Shown: piece after piece, positions 1 through 11,048 of the stretch
Numbering within the stretch: the stretch's first letter is position 1
Layout of the letters: each line of letters begins with the position of its first letter
NCBI RefSeq assembly: GCF_028598805.1
Contig: NZ_JAQRFI010000002.1
Coordinates: 124,001-188,000, forward strand
Source: Xenorhabdus yunnanensis
GTDB taxonomy: Bacteria > Pseudomonadota > Gammaproteobacteria > Enterobacterales > Enterobacteriaceae
DNA length: 64,000 bases
Direction of reading: 5' to 3'
Notes under the pieces: model-generated
What the model saw: only the letters and a program-made list of their open reading frames with translations
Databases searched by the model: none
What the model was told of the DNA's origin: nothing
Made by a program: the position numbers and the translations under genes

Positions 1-593
1 GTGTGACGTTCTTCTTACCAGAGGGTGATCAGATCAGTGCGAGTCGTCAGAAATTGGAAAGCCAAATTTCAACTTTATACGGTGGTCGGTTAGCTGAAGA
101 AATTATCTATGGTGTAGATAATGTTTCTACTGGTGCGTCCAATGATATTAAAGTGGCGACTTCTATTGCGCGCAACATGGTGACACAGTGGGGTTTCTCA
201 GAAAAACTGGGGCCATTGCTGTATGCGGAAGAAGAAGGTGAAGTTTTCCTCGGTCGTTCGGTTGCCAAGGCAAAACATATGTCTGAAGACACTGCGCGTT
301 TAATTGATCAGGAAGTGAAGGCTATCGTCGATCGTAACTATTTACGTGCTCGTCAGCTTCTGATGGATAATCTTGATGTTCTTCATACAATGAAAGATGC
401 GTTGATGAAGTATGAAACTATTGATGCACCTCAGATTGATGATCTGATGAATCGTACAACAGTACGCCCACCAGCAGGTTGGGAAGGTGACAATAATAAT
501 GGCGGTAATAACGGCAGTAATAGCAATAACCGCCATAACACATCATCCCCGCAGCAAACTTCAAAGCCAACGGATGATAATCCAACCACGTAA
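1..593 (+). CDS. ftsH: ATP-dependent zinc metalloprotease FtsH, C-terminal part (5' end outside window)
   Basis: FtsH is the inner-membrane AAA+ protease that degrades LpxC, SecY and other membrane or short-lived proteins. Only the last roughly 196 residues are here; the reading frame is open from position 3. The segment matches the protease domain after the HEXXH helix: the STGASND region that supplies the third zinc ligand in this family, the [12 protein letters not shown] stretch and the [13 protein letters not shown] helix. It ends in a tail rich in Asn, Gly and Ser (about residues 155-196) that differs from the E. coli tail. folP follows on the same strand, as in E. coli. The AAA domain and the two zinc histidines lie upstream and cannot be assessed. 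Confidence 0.97.
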   Translation, partial: VTFFLPEGDQISASRQKLESQISTLYGGRLAEEIIYGVDNVSTGASNDIKVATSIARNMVTQWGFSEKLGPLLYAEEEGEVFLGRSVAKAKHMSEDTARLIDQEVKAIVDRNYLRARQLLMDNLDVLHTMKDALMKYETIDAPQIDDLMNRTTVRPPAGWEGDNNNGGNNGSNSNNRHNTSSPQQTSKPTDDNPTT

Positions 594-671
594 TCTGGTT
601 AACAATCTTACCAACCAAGGGCAATAACGAATTGTTGCTCTTTTGGACTTGAAGACTGTATTTCTTAAATT

Positions 672-697
672 AAACCCCAGGCTTGTCCTGGGGTTTT
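672..697 (+). terminator. intergenic hairpin with short U-run between ftsH and folP
   Basis: A perfect 10-bp stem (AAACCCCAGG / CCTGGGGTTT, loop CTTGT) is followed by TTTT. It looks like a Rho-independent terminator or attenuator. It ends only 20 nt before the folP start, so read-through is probably needed for folP-glmM expression unless another promoter exists. Confidence 0.7.
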
Positions 698-716
698 GAT
701 ATTAAGGCACCTAGCG

Positions 717-1571
717 ATGAAACTAACAGCCAGAGGCAGTGTCCTCAATCTTGCCTGCCCACAAGTGATGGGAATTTTGAACGTTACTCCCGATTCTTTC
801 TCTGATGGTGGAACCCATAATACCTTTGACATAGCATTGAGACATGCCGCTAAGATGATTGAAGAGGGAGCGGCCATTATTGATGTGGGAGGAGAGTCAA
901 CTCGTCCCGGCGCTGATGAGGTAAGTGAGCAGGAAGAATTGGATCGTGTTATTCCAGTGATTGAAGCCCTGGCACAGCGCTTTGATACTTGGATCTCCGT
1001 GGATACGTCAAAAGCTGCTGTCATGCGAGAATCAGCCAAGGCAGGGGCTCATATTATCAATGATATTCGCGCGTTGCAGGAACCAGAAGCACTTGATGCG
1101 GCAGCACAAAGTGGCTTGCCAATCTGCTTAATGCATATGCAGGGACAACCCCGTACTATGCAAACTGAACCTCATTATGAGGATGCCTTATCGGAAGTAA
1201 AAACATTTCTGATACAGCAAATTGAGCGCTGTATTACGGCGGGTATTGCAAAAAACAACCTGATTCTTGATCCTGGCTTCGGTTTTGGTAAGAACTTATC
1301 GCATAATTATCAGTTATTGGCTCGCTTGCAAGAATTCCATCATTTGGGCTTGCCTATTCTGGCGGGGATGTCACGTAAATCTATGATTGGTAAATTGCTT
1401 GATGTACCACCGCAGGAGCGTGCGACAGGAAGTGTCGCTTGTGCTGTAATTGCAGCCATAAAAGGTGCCCAAATTATCCGTGTGCATGATGTGAAAGAAA
1501 CCGTTCAGGCAATGCAAATCGTTCATGCAACACTGTCTGCCAACATGGCTTGCAAGGAATACGGTATCTGA
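717..1571 (+). CDS. folP: dihydropteroate synthase
   Basis: FolP condenses p-aminobenzoate with 6-hydroxymethyl-dihydropterin diphosphate in folate synthesis and is the sulfonamide target. The product is 284 residues, near the E. coli length. The family motifs are visible: MGILNVTPDSFSDGG near the N-terminus (first DHPS signature), DVGGESTRPGA, the DTSK and NDI segments, LDPGFGFGK, and GMSRKSMIG near residue 220. The frame is open further upstream from a TTG at 696, but the ATG at 717 is preferred: it has AAGG about 10 nt upstream and gives the N-terminus MKLTARGSVL that aligns with homologues. It lies between ftsH and glmM as in E. coli. Confidence 0.96.
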   Translation: MKLTARGSVLNLACPQVMGILNVTPDSFSDGGTHNTFDIALRHAAKMIEEGAAIIDVGGESTRPGADEVSEQEELDRVIPVIEALAQRFDTWISVDTSKAAVMRESAKAGAHIINDIRALQEPEALDAAAQSGLPICLMHMQGQPRTMQTEPHYEDALSEVKTFLIQQIERCITAGIAKNNLILDPGFGFGKNLSHNYQLLARLQEFHHLGLPILAGMSRKSMIGKLLDVPPQERATGSVACAVIAAIKGAQIIRVHDVKETVQAMQIVHATLSANMACKEYGI

Positions 1572-1587
1572 AAAGAATACGATTTTT

Positions 1588-1651
1588 GTAAAATGCACAG
1601 TTTGTAAAGTATAACGTTTGTAAAATACAACGTCTGTAAAGCACATGATGC
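1588..1651 (+). repeat. four 16-bp imperfect tandem repeats between folP and glmM
   Basis: Four consecutive 16-nt units begin at 1588, 1604, 1620 and 1636, each starting GTAAA and approximating GTAAAATACAACGTTT. Units 2 and 3 are the most alike and unit 4 the most diverged. They lie 17 nt after the folP stop and 55 nt before the glmM start. Function unknown. Confidence 0.85.
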
Positions 1652-1706
1652 CAGCAAAAATTCGCTGTGAGCAGAGAAATAAGTTCAGCAAAGGAAAAAG
1701 AAATTT

Positions 1707-3044
1707 ATGAGTAACCGTAAATATTTTGGTACTGACGGTATCCGTGGCAAAGTGGGTAATACCCCGATTACCCCTGACTTTGTTTTGAAACTTGGTTGGG
1801 CTGCAGGAAAAGTGCTGGCGCGTCATGGTTCTCGCAAAATCATCATTGGTAAAGATACCCGAGTCTCAGGTTATATGCTGGAATCTGCACTGGAAGCAGG
1901 GTTGGCCGCCGCAGGATTATCAGCATCTTTTACCGGCCCTATGCCAACACCTGCTGTGGCATATCTGACACGTACTTTTCGTGCAGAGGCTGGCATTGTT
2001 ATTTCCGCTTCCCATAATCCTTACTATGATAACGGTATTAAATTTTTCTCTATTGATGGAACTAAATTACCTGATGATGTTGAAGAAGCGATTGAATCGG
2101 AAATGGAAAAACCCCTGACTTGTGTGGAATCTGCTGAGTTAGGGCGTGCAAATCGGATTGTTGATGCGGCGGGTCGCTACATTGAATTTTGTAAAGGAAC
2201 ATTTCCCAGTGAGCAAAGTTTAAATGGATTGAAAATTGTTTTAGATTGCGCTAACGGTGCTACTTACCACATTGCTCCGAATGTTCTCAGAGAGCTGGGA
2301 GCGGATGTTATTATGATTGGTTGCGAGCCTAATGGCATCAATATCAATGAAGAATGCGGTGCAACAGATGTTCGTCTATTGCAAAAGCGAGTACTGGAAG
2401 AGCAGGCACACGTTGGTCTGGCATTTGATGGCGATGGTGACCGTATCATCATGGTTGATCATCTGGGTCAAAAAGTTGATGGTGATCAAATTCTTTATAT
2501 CATCGCGCGTGAAGCCTTGCGACAAGGCCAGCTACGTGGTGGAGCAGTGGGTACGTTGATGAGCAATATGGGGCTGGAGTTGGCACTAAAACAGCTTGGC
2601 ATTCCATTTGCGCGAGCGAAGGTCGGCGATCGCTATGTGCTGGAAAAATTGCAGGAAAAAGGTTGGCGTCTTGGCGCAGAAAACTCAGGCCACGTGATTT
2701 TGCTGGATAAAACTACAACAGGTGACGGAATTGTTGCTGGATTGCAAGTCTTGAGTGCTATGGTACGCAATAATATGAGCCTGCATGACCTATGCAGTGG
2801 TATGAAACTGTTGCCTCAAATTTTGGTTAACGTTCGCTTTGCGGGTGATACCGATCCCTTGCAATCAGAATTAGTGCTGGAAGCCGTAAAATTAGTTGAG
2901 GCGGAATTGAATGGCTGTGGTCGTGTTCTGTTGCGTAAATCAGGTACAGAGCCATTGATTCGCGTAATGGTGGAAGGTGAAGATGAAAAGCAAGTCACTG
3001 CATTGGCGCATCGTATCGCAGATGCAGTGAAAAAAATCAGTTGA
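1707..3044 (+). CDS. glmM: phosphoglucosamine mutase
   Basis: GlmM interconverts glucosamine-6-phosphate and glucosamine-1-phosphate, feeding UDP-GlcNAc for peptidoglycan and LPS. The 445-residue length equals the E. coli enzyme. The N-terminus has the FGTDGIRG motif. The phosphorylated serine is Ser102 in the [10 protein letters not shown] loop. The metal-binding loop FDGDGDR (about residues 240-246) and the C-terminal phosphate-binding [12 protein letters not shown] are intact. An AAGG-AAAAAG ribosome-binding region precedes the ATG. It follows folP, with the tandem-repeat spacer between. Confidence 0.98.
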   Translation: MSNRKYFGTDGIRGKVGNTPITPDFVLKLGWAAGKVLARHGSRKIIIGKDTRVSGYMLESALEAGLAAAGLSASFTGPMPTPAVAYLTRTFRAEAGIVISASHNPYYDNGIKFFSIDGTKLPDDVEEAIESEMEKPLTCVESAELGRANRIVDAAGRYIEFCKGTFPSEQSLNGLKIVLDCANGATYHIAPNVLRELGADVIMIGCEPNGININEECGATDVRLLQKRVLEEQAHVGLAFDGDGDRIIMVDHLGQKVDGDQILYIIAREALRQGQLRGGAVGTLMSNMGLELALKQLGIPFARAKVGDRYVLEKLQEKGWRLGAENSGHVILLDKTTTGDGIVAGLQVLSAMVRNNMSLHDLCSGMKLLPQILVNVRFAGDTDPLQSELVLEAVKLVEAELNGCGRVLLRKSGTEPLIRVMVEGEDEKQVTALAHRIADAVKKIS

Positions 3045-3223
3045 TTTGTTGATTTTTTCTTCGATTGGCGCCAGTATTTAAAATTAATCTTGCGTGTCTG
3101 ATACGCTTTGGTTAGTATTCACACCCGCTCAATAAGTTAATTTCTTTAATTTTGTGGGCGGGTGATGCACTATAACGTCGCTACGAAATTGTGGTAAACC
3201 CCACGAGGAAACGGGTACAACAT

Positions 3224-3565
3224 ATGTATGAAGCTCTTTTAGGTATATTCTTGCTGGTTGGTATCGGGCTGATCGCTCTGGTTCTGCTACAGCAGGGTAA
3301 AGGTGCTGATATGGGTGCTTCTTTCGGCGCGGGTGCATCTAGCACACTGTTTGGTTCATCGGGTTCCAGTAACTTCATGACTCGTATGACAGCTATTTTG
3401 GCTACGCTATTTATTGTTATCAGTCTGATTTTGGGTAACATGACCAGCAACAAGACTAGTTCCAGTAGTAAATGGGATAATCTTGTCGAACCTGTAAGAG
3501 TTGAAAAACATACAGAAGTTCCGGCACCGCCAGTAAAACCAAATAATAGTGATATCCCGCAGTAA
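3224..3565 (+). CDS. secG: preprotein translocase subunit SecG
   Basis: SecG is the small third subunit of the SecYEG channel. The 113-residue product has the expected two membrane segments (about residues 2-22 and 54-74) joined by the conserved cytoplasmic loop with LQQGKGADMGASFG and TLFGSSGS. The C-terminal tail is hydrophilic, ending SDIPQ like E. coli SDIPN. The frame is open from 3191, but the ATG at 3224 gives the universal MYEALL start, so I use it. As in E. coli, secG sits between glmM and the tRNA-Leu(GAG) gene. Confidence 0.97.
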   Translation: MYEALLGIFLLVGIGLIALVLLQQGKGADMGASFGAGASSTLFGSSGSSNFMTRMTAILATLFIVISLILGNMTSNKTSSSSKWDNLVEPVRVEKHTEVPAPPVKPNNSDIPQ

Positions 3566-3662
3566 ATTTCAGTAATAGAATTGAAATAGGGTTGTTGGTT
3601 TTAACAGTGTTGTTTTTAATTGTTAGTAAATAACCATTAAAATAACAGTCCTATGAATCAGT

Positions 3663-3752
3663 GCCGAGGTGGTGAAATTGGTATACACGCTACCTTGAGG
3701 TGGTAGTGCCTAAACAACGGGCGTACGGGTTCAAGTCCCGTCCTCGGCACCA
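3663..3752 (+). tRNA. tRNA-Leu (anticodon GAG)
   Basis: A cloverleaf with 7-bp acceptor GCCGAGG/CCTCGGC and discriminator A is encoded, with CCA at 3750-3752. The anticodon stem CTACC/GGTAG carries loop TTGAGGT with GAG, there is a long class II variable arm, and the T-arm has GGTTCAA. It corresponds to leuU of E. coli, which also follows secG. Confidence 0.97.
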
Positions 3753-3810
3753 TTAATCTAGAAACTTGCGTTTTTAGTATTATCAGCGTAAGATTTGCCA
3801 CGTTTTCGAA

Positions 3811-3887
<77 letters not shown>

Positions 3888-4025
3888 CTTCTTAATAACA
3901 TGTACCTTTTCAACAGTAATAATTCGACAGCCATTGAGATATCGATCCTGATTTGGCAGATTGCTTTGAAAGGTATAGAAAGAAGCTGGTTGAGACCACT
4001 GGCAGTAAACAGGGTCCAGTTGCAT

Positions 4026-4050
4026 AAAGCCCCGAGTCTCGGGGTTTTTT
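4026..4050 (+). terminator. first of two Rho-independent terminators after tRNA-fMet
   Basis: Stem CCCCGAG/CTCGGGG with a minimal loop is followed by six T residues. It lies between metY and rimP and probably sets how much of the transcript reads into the rimP-nusA-infB genes. Confidence 0.85.
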
Positions 4051-4072
4051 GTTATTTGACAGCAGAACTACT

Positions 4073-4093
4073 GGGCTATATAGCCCTTTTTTT
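4073..4093 (+). terminator. second terminator upstream of rimP
   Basis: The palindrome GGGCTATATAGCCC is followed by seven T residues. It ends 17 nt before the rimP start and forms a tandem pair with the hairpin at 4026-4050. NusA autoregulation by read-through at leader terminators is known in E. coli, so this pair is a plausible control point. Confidence 0.8.
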
Positions 4094-4110
4094 ATGTCTT
4101 GGGGGTGGGC

Positions 4111-4563
4111 TTGTCCACATTAGAGCAAAAATTAACAGAGATGATTTCAGCACCAGTTGAAGCTTTGGGTTTTGAATTAGTTGGCCTGGAGTTTATTCGC
4201 GCACGTGTATCAACTTTGCGGGTCTATATCGATAGTGAAGAGGGTATCACTGTTGATAATTGTGCTGATGTTAGCCACCAGGTCAGTGCAGTGCTTGATG
4301 TTGAAGATCCGATTTCAGTACTTTATAACCTGGAAATATCTTCACCAGGGCTTGAGCGTCCACTGTTTAAAGCTGAGCATTACCAGCGTCTTATGGGTGA
4401 AAAAGTCAGCTTAGTTTTACGCATGGCAATGCAGAATCGTCGCAAATGGCAAGGTATCATCAAGGCCGTTGATGGTGAAATGATTACGGTTACGGTGGAT
4501 GGAAAAGACGAAGTGTTCGCACTGAGCAACATCCAGAAAGCGAACCTGGTACCCCACTTTTAA
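4111..4563 (+). CDS. rimP: ribosome maturation factor RimP
   Basis: RimP is needed for 30S subunit maturation. The 150-residue product matches the E. coli protein nearly throughout, including [22 protein letters not shown], the [14 protein letters not shown]-type segment (here NCADVSHQ), [10 protein letters not shown], and the C-terminal SM-like domain ending KANLVPHF. The start chosen is the TTG at 4111, preceded by a GGGGGTGG ribosome-binding sequence; it gives exactly the homologous N-terminus. Other in-frame starts (TTG 4099, GTG 4105) would add residues not seen in the family. nusA follows 21 nt downstream. Confidence 0.95.
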   Translation: MSTLEQKLTEMISAPVEALGFELVGLEFIRARVSTLRVYIDSEEGITVDNCADVSHQVSAVLDVEDPISVLYNLEISSPGLERPLFKAEHYQRLMGEKVSLVLRMAMQNRRKWQGIIKAVDGEMITVTVDGKDEVFALSNIQKANLVPHF

Positions 4564-6093
<1,530 letters not shown>

Positions 6094-6118
6094 ATAAACT
6101 GTAGCAGGAAGGAACAGA

Positions 6119-8890
6119 ATGACAGAGGTAACCGTAAAATTACTGGCAGAAGAGATCCAGACATCGGAAGAACGTCTAATCCAGCAATTCGCTGATGCTG
6201 GCATTCAGAAAACCGCAACTGACTCTGTTTCCCAGAAAGAAAAAGAAGCTTTGCTGGCCCACCTTAACCGCGAACAAGGCGGTTCTGGCGGTCAGCCAGG
6301 TAAATTGACACTACAGCGTAAAACGCGCAGTACACTAAACGTTCCTGGCACCGGTGGCAAAAGTAAATCGGTAGCGATTGAAGTCCGCAAAAAACGCACA
6401 TATGTAAACCGCGATGCCATTGAACAGGTTACAGCGGAAGAACAGGCGCAGCGTGAAGCGGAAGAGCAAGCTCGGCGCGAGGCAGAAGAGAAGGCGCGGC
6501 TTGAAGCTGAAGCGAAACAACTCGCGGAAGAGCAAGCTAAACGTGTAGCTGAAGAAAAGGCGAAACGTGAAGCAGAAGAGAGCGCTCAACGTGAAGCAGA
6601 AGAAAAAGCCAAACGTGAAGAGGCTAAACTGTCTCAGCGTGAGGCGGCGGAAAAAGAAAAAGTGACTAAGCAACATACCGAAAACAAACAAAAATCAGTT
6701 CAGACTGAATCTGCCGCGCAAAATGAAAAAGCGCGTCGTGAAGCGGAAGCTGCAAATTTAAAACGTAAAGCTGAAGAAGAAATGAGCCGTAAGGTGGAAG
6801 CAGAAGCTAAGCGTGTTGCAGAAGAAGCGCGTAAAATGGCAGAAGAGAATCAAGAAAAATGGTCTAATGTCTCTGATAACAATGAGAATAGTGACTACCA
6901 CGTAACCACTTCCCGCTATGCTCGTGATGCGGAAGATGAAAATGACGCCAAAGTAGAAGGCGATCGTCGTGCCCGCTCCCGTGGCGGCAAAGCAGCCCGC
7001 CAGAAGAAGAATAACAAACATTCTGAATCGAAAGCAGATCGCGAAGAAGCACGTGCAGTGGGTCGTACCAAAGGTAAACAACGTAAGCCTAGCTCTTTAC
7101 AGCAGAGCTTCACTAAACCTGTTGCCGCGGTTAACCGTGATGTCGTGATTGGTGAAACAATTACTGTAGCTGAATTAGCTAACAAAATGGCCGTTAAAGG
7201 TGCTCAGGTTATCAAAACCATGATGAACATGGGAGCAATGGTAACCATCAACCAAGTTATCGATCAAGAAACAGCGCAAATGGTTGCCGAAGAAATGGGG
7301 CACAAAGTTATCCTGCGTCGTGAAAACGAGCTGGAAGAAGCGCTGATGAGCGATCGTGATACGGGTGAAACTCTGGCAGAATATCGTGCTCCAGTTGTAA
7401 CTATCATGGGTCACGTTGACCACGGTAAAACCTCTTTGCTGGACTATATCCGCTCCACTAAAGTGGCTTCCGGAGAGGCTGGCGGCATTACCCAGCACAT
7501 TGGTGCTTATCATGTGGAAACTGAAAAAGGCATGATCACCTTCCTGGATACTCCGGGTCATGCTGCATTTACTTCCATGCGTGCACGTGGTGCGAAGGCA
7601 ACAGATATCGTTGTTCTGGTTGTAGCAGCGGATGATGGCGTAATGCCTCAGACCGTAGAAGCTGTCCAGCATGCTAAAGCGGCCAACGTACCGGTTGTTG
7701 TTGCTGTGAACAAGATCGATAAGCCAGAAGCTGATCCGGATCGTGTGAAGAATGAACTGTCACAATACGGCATCATTCCAGAAGATTGGGGCGGTGAAAC
7801 CCAGTTCATCAATGTGTCTGCTAAAGCGGGTCTTGGTATTGATGAATTGCTGGAATCAATTTTGCTTCAGGCTGAAGTTCTTGAACTGAAATCTGTACGT
7901 ACTGGCATGGCGAATGGTGTAGTCATTGAATCCTTCTTGGATAAAGGCCGTGGTCCAGTTGCAACTATTCTGGTTCAGTCTGGTACTCTGAACAAAGGTG
8001 ATATCGTTCTGTGTGGCTTCGAATATGGCCGTATCCGTGCGATGCGTAACGAATTAGGCCGTGAAGTGACCTCAGCTGGCCCATCTATCCCAGTGGAAAT
8101 TTTGGGTCTGTCCAATGTTCCATCTGCGGGTGATGAAGCGACTGTTGTTCGTGATGAGAAAAAAGCGCGTGAAGTGGCCCTGTATCGTCAGGGTAAATTC
8201 CGCGAAGTGAAATTGGCTCGTCAGCATAAGTCCAAGCTGGAAAATATCTTCGCCAACATGGAAGAAGGTAAGGTATCAGAGCTGAATATCGTTCTGAAAA
8301 CTGATGTTCAGGGTACATGTGAAGCAATTTGTGACTCACTGCTGAAACTGTCCACAGATGAAGTGAAAGTGAAAATCATCGGTTCTGGTGTGGGTGGTAT
8401 CACTGAAACTGACGCAACACTGGCAGCGGCATCTAACGCAATTATTCTGGGCTTTAACGTTCGTGCTGATGCTTCTGCGCGTCGTATCATCGAAAACGAA
8501 AGCTTGGATCTGCGTTACTACTCCGTTATCTATAACCTGATTGATGAGATCAAACAGGCAATGAGCGGTATGCTGGCACCAGAATATAAACAGCAGATCA
8601 TGGGTCTTGCCGAAGTTCGTGACGTATTTAAGTCACCGAAATTTGGTGCAGTTGCTGGTTGTATGGTGACAGAAGGTTCCATCAAGCGTAATAACCCGAT
8701 CCGTGTACTGCGCAATAACGTCGTAATTTACGAAGGTGAATTGGAATCCTTGCGTCGCTTTAAGGATGATGTTAACGAAGTCCGTAATGGTATGGAATGT
8801 GGTATCGGTGTGAAGAACTACAATGATGTTCGCGTTGGCGACATGATTGAAGTCTTTGAAGTGATTGAAATCAAACGCTCCATTGATTAA
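6119..8890 (+). CDS. infB: translation initiation factor IF-2
   Basis: IF-2 is the GTPase that brings fMet-tRNA to the 30S subunit and promotes subunit joining. The 923-residue product is somewhat longer than the 890-residue E. coli protein. The extra length is mainly in the charged Ala/Glu/Arg/Lys helical stretch (about 95-270) that separates the N-terminal IF2N domain from the core. The G domain starts near residue 430 with GHVDHGKTS, followed by DTPGH, NKID and SAKAG. The C-terminal domains carry the conserved [17 protein letters not shown] segment. Starts of shorter isoforms known in E. coli cannot be confirmed from sequence alone. Confidence 0.98.
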   Translation: MTEVTVKLLAEEIQTSEERLIQQFADAGIQKTATDSVSQKEKEALLAHLNREQGGSGGQPGKLTLQRKTRSTLNVPGTGGKSKSVAIEVRKKRTYVNRDAIEQVTAEEQAQREAEEQARREAEEKARLEAEAKQLAEEQAKRVAEEKAKREAEESAQREAEEKAKREEAKLSQREAAEKEKVTKQHTENKQKSVQTESAAQNEKARREAEAANLKRKAEEEMSRKVEAEAKRVAEEARKMAEENQEKWSNVSDNNENSDYHVTTSRYARDAEDENDAKVEGDRRARSRGGKAARQKKNNKHSESKADREEARAVGRTKGKQRKPSSLQQSFTKPVAAVNRDVVIGETITVAELANKMAVKGAQVIKTMMNMGAMVTINQVIDQETAQMVAEEMGHKVILRRENELEEALMSDRDTGETLAEYRAPVVTIMGHVDHGKTSLLDYIRSTKVASGEAGGITQHIGAYHVETEKGMITFLDTPGHAAFTSMRARGAKATDIVVLVVAADDGVMPQTVEAVQHAKAANVPVVVAVNKIDKPEADPDRVKNELSQYGIIPEDWGGETQFINVSAKAGLGIDELLESILLQAEVLELKSVRTGMANGVVIESFLDKGRGPVATILVQSGTLNKGDIVLCGFEYGRIRAMRNELGREVTSAGPSIPVEILGLSNVPSAGDEATVVRDEKKAREVALYRQGKFREVKLARQHKSKLENIFANMEEGKVSELNIVLKTDVQGTCEAICDSLLKLSTDEVKVKIIGSGVGGITETDATLAAASNAIILGFNVRADASARRIIENESLDLRYYSVIYNLIDEIKQAMSGMLAPEYKQQIMGLAEVRDVFKSPKFGAVAGCMVTEGSIKRNNPIRVLRNNVVIYEGELESLRRFKDDVNEVRNGMECGIGVKNYNDVRVGDMIEVFEVIEIKRSID

Positions 8891-8923
8891 TACCATCATC
8901 TATCCAATAGATTTATTCCATTC

Positions 8924-8946
8924 TTGGGGGGCTTAATGCCCCCCAA
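8924..8946 (+). promoter_or_regulatory. G/C hairpin in the infB-rbfA spacer
   Basis: Nine perfect pairs (TTGGGGGGC / GCCCCCCAA, loop TTAAT) with no T-run downstream, so it is not a simple terminator. It ends 19 nt before the rbfA ATG and could be an RNA-processing or stability element. Confidence 0.6.
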
Positions 8947-8965
8947 AATGTCAGGAGATATAACA

Positions 8966-9376
8966 ATGGCAAGAGAATTCAGTCGTACTCAACGCGTTGC
9001 ACAGGAAATGCAAAAAGAGATTGCCATCATCTTACAGCGCGAAGTCAAAGATCCCCGTATCGGAATGGCGACGGTCTCTGGTGTTGAGGTTTCCCGCGAT
9101 CTGGCTTATGCCAAAGTATTTGTAACCTTTCTGAATGTACTGGTGGAAGGCCATGATTCAGATAGGGTGGAAGAAGGTATCAAGGCATTGAACGAAGCTT
9201 CTGGTTTTATTCGTTCCCTGCTGGGTAAAGCGATGCGTCTGCGTGTCATTCCTGAACTGACATTTTCTTATGACAGTTCTTTGGTGGAAGGGATGCGTAT
9301 GTCGAATTTGGTCAGCAATGTCGTTAAAAACGATGAGAAGCGTCGCGTATCTGCGGATCACAACGAGGAAAAGTGA
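8966..9376 (+). CDS. rbfA: 30S ribosome-binding factor RbfA
   Basis: RbfA is a cold-shock-linked assembly factor acting on the 5' end of 16S rRNA. The 136-residue product has the KH-like fold signature: [18 protein letters not shown] at the start, [20 protein letters not shown], and the [17 protein letters not shown] segment. The frame is open from 8924, but the ATG at 8966 has CAGGAG 8 nt upstream and gives the family start MAREFSRT. Its TGA overlaps the truB ATG by one base, suggesting translational coupling. Confidence 0.97.
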   Translation: MAREFSRTQRVAQEMQKEIAIILQREVKDPRIGMATVSGVEVSRDLAYAKVFVTFLNVLVEGHDSDRVEEGIKALNEASGFIRSLLGKAMRLRVIPELTFSYDSSLVEGMRMSNLVSNVVKNDEKRRVSADHNEEK

Positions 9377-10320
9377 TGGGACGCCGTCGTAGAGGCCGTG
9401 CTATACACGGTGTACTGTTGCTGGATAAGCCACAGGATATTTCCTCCAATGATGCGTTGCAGAAAGTAAGGCGGATTTTCAATGCCAGTAAAGCGGGTCA
9501 CACTGGCGCACTAGATCCATTGGCAACAGGTATGTTGCCGATTTGTCTTGGTGAAGCCACCAAATTTTCCCAATTCTTGCTGGATTCTGACAAACGCTAT
9601 CGTGTGATTGCCCGTTTAGGACAGCGTACGGATACTTCGGATTCACATGGGACAATCATTAGTGAACGTGAAGTAAAAATCACCGAATCTCAGCTTGATG
9701 CTGCATTGGATACATTCCGTGGTGATACCATGCAGGTTCCTTCCATGTACTCTGCATTGAAACATCAGGGAAAACCGCTATACGAATATGCCCGTAAGGG
9801 GATTGAAGTTGAGCGGGAAGCGCGTCCTGTCACTGTTTATGAATTACAATTCATTCGCTGGGAAGGGAATGAGCTGGAATTAGAAATACACTGTTCCAAG
9901 GGAACTTACATTCGAACCATCATTGATGACTTAGGGGAACTTTTGGGCTGTGGCGCTCATGTCATTTACTTGCGTCGTTTGCAGGTTGCCAATTATCCCA
10001 ATCAAAGAATGGTAACGTTGGAACAATTACATGAATTAAAACAACAGGCTGAAGATCAAGAGATTGAGGCGTGGGAATTGCTTGATCCATTGTTGCTACC
10101 AATGGATACCGCCGTCGCCCATTTTCCTGTCATTCATTTAACTTCCGTGGTTGCGTCTTACTTTAAACAAGGCCAACCAGTTCGAAGCAAACATAATTTG
10201 ACTTCAAATGAATGGGTGAGGGTCACCGAAGGAGATGAAAATAAATTCATCGGCATTGCGGTGATTGATGATGATGGCTTAGTGGCTCCGCGCCGTTTAG
10301 TTGTTGAAGAAACTGAATAG
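9376..10320 (+). CDS. truB: tRNA pseudouridine(55) synthase
   Basis: TruB makes pseudouridine 55 in the T-loop of tRNAs and also acts as a tRNA chaperone. The 314-residue product has the catalytic aspartate in [12 protein letters not shown] near residue 47, the [18 protein letters not shown] segment and the C-terminal PUA-type domain (about 250-314) ending [10 protein letters not shown]-like (here [10 protein letters not shown]). The ATG at 9376 shares its A with the rbfA TGA and has GAGG 7 nt upstream. A GTG one codon earlier is possible but less likely. Confidence 0.97.
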   Translation: MGRRRRGRAIHGVLLLDKPQDISSNDALQKVRRIFNASKAGHTGALDPLATGMLPICLGEATKFSQFLLDSDKRYRVIARLGQRTDTSDSHGTIISEREVKITESQLDAALDTFRGDTMQVPSMYSALKHQGKPLYEYARKGIEVEREARPVTVYELQFIRWEGNELELEIHCSKGTYIRTIIDDLGELLGCGAHVIYLRRLQVANYPNQRMVTLEQLHELKQQAEDQEIEAWELLDPLLLPMDTAVAHFPVIHLTSVVASYFKQGQPVRSKHNLTSNEWVRVTEGDENKFIGIAVIDDDGLVAPRRLVVEETE

Positions 10321-10518
10321 CTGTTGAAACTGAAATCGAATAATGATAGCAACCGACAAGGAATTTAAAGCAGGCAAATTGAGTAGGGGTACAGAATGAC
10401 GATGATTGTGCTGTCTTGCGCTTCACTTATTTGCAGCGTAGAATACCGCGTCTATATATGAGTTGCTGAATTAGAGATCGGCACTTGTCATTTTAAATTA
10501 CACATTTGGAGTTATACT

Positions 10519-10788
10519 ATGTCTCTAAGTACTGCTGCAAAAGCACAGATTATTACTGAATTTGGTCGCGGCGCTAACGACAGTGGTTCCAGCGAAGTTC
10601 AGATCGCACTGCTGACTGCTGACATCAACCAATTGCAAGGTCACTTTTCAGAGCACAAAAAAGATCACCACAGCCGTCGTGGTCTGCTGAGAAAGGTTGC
10701 ACAGCGCCGTAAGCTGCTGACCTACCTGAAGGGTAAAGATTTGGCACGTTATACTGCTCTGATTGAGCGTCTGGGACTGCGTCGCTAA
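10519..10788 (+). CDS. rpsO: 30S ribosomal protein S15
   Basis: S15 is a primary 16S rRNA-binding protein and represses its own translation in E. coli through a leader pseudoknot. The 89-residue length equals E. coli S15. Visible family segments are [40 protein letters not shown] and the C-terminal [20 protein letters not shown] ribosome-binding site precedes the ATG. It is followed by its own terminator and then pnp, the conserved arrangement. Confidence 0.98.
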   Translation: MSLSTAAKAQIITEFGRGANDSGSSEVQIALLTADINQLQGHFSEHKKDHHSRRGLLRKVAQRRKLLTYLKGKDLARYTALIERLGLRR

Positions 10789-10805
10789 TCGATGTGTTTC
10801 AGTGG

Positions 10806-10832
10806 AAAGGGGCCTAATCGGGCCCCTTTTCT
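10806..10832 (+). terminator. Rho-independent terminator after rpsO
   Basis: Stem AAAGGGGCC/GGCCCCTTT with loop TAATCG-type is followed by TTTTC. It corresponds to the attenuating terminator between rpsO and pnp in E. coli. Confidence 0.88.
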
Positions 10833-10920
10833 TCTAGGAAACGGAATCGATAGGAACCGGAATTAAGAGATTTAAACACTATTTTTACCGTTTCTAAAAT
10901 TTAAATCTCTTCCGCTACAG

Positions 10921-11029
10921 TGACTCGCGCGGCTAATGAGAGTCCTTAAAGGAGTGAGCACTGTCATTAGTCGTGAGGGTGTAGCAAGAAGAGAAAATCC
11001 ATTGTTGTCGTTCTTTTAAAACGACAACA
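10921..11029 (+). promoter_or_regulatory. pnp leader with two hairpins (probable RNase III/PNPase autoregulation region)
   Basis: The long irregular stem pairs CGCGGCTAATGA (10928-10939) with TCATTAGTCGTG (10964-10975). A second perfect 10-bp stem TGTTGTCGTT/AACGACAACA (11003-11029) ends 19 nt before the pnp start. In E. coli the pnp leader is folded, cut by RNase III and then degraded by PNPase to autoregulate. Position and shape support the same role here; cleavage sites are not determined. Confidence 0.7.
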
Positions 11030-11048
11030 CTAACAAAGGAACATTATT

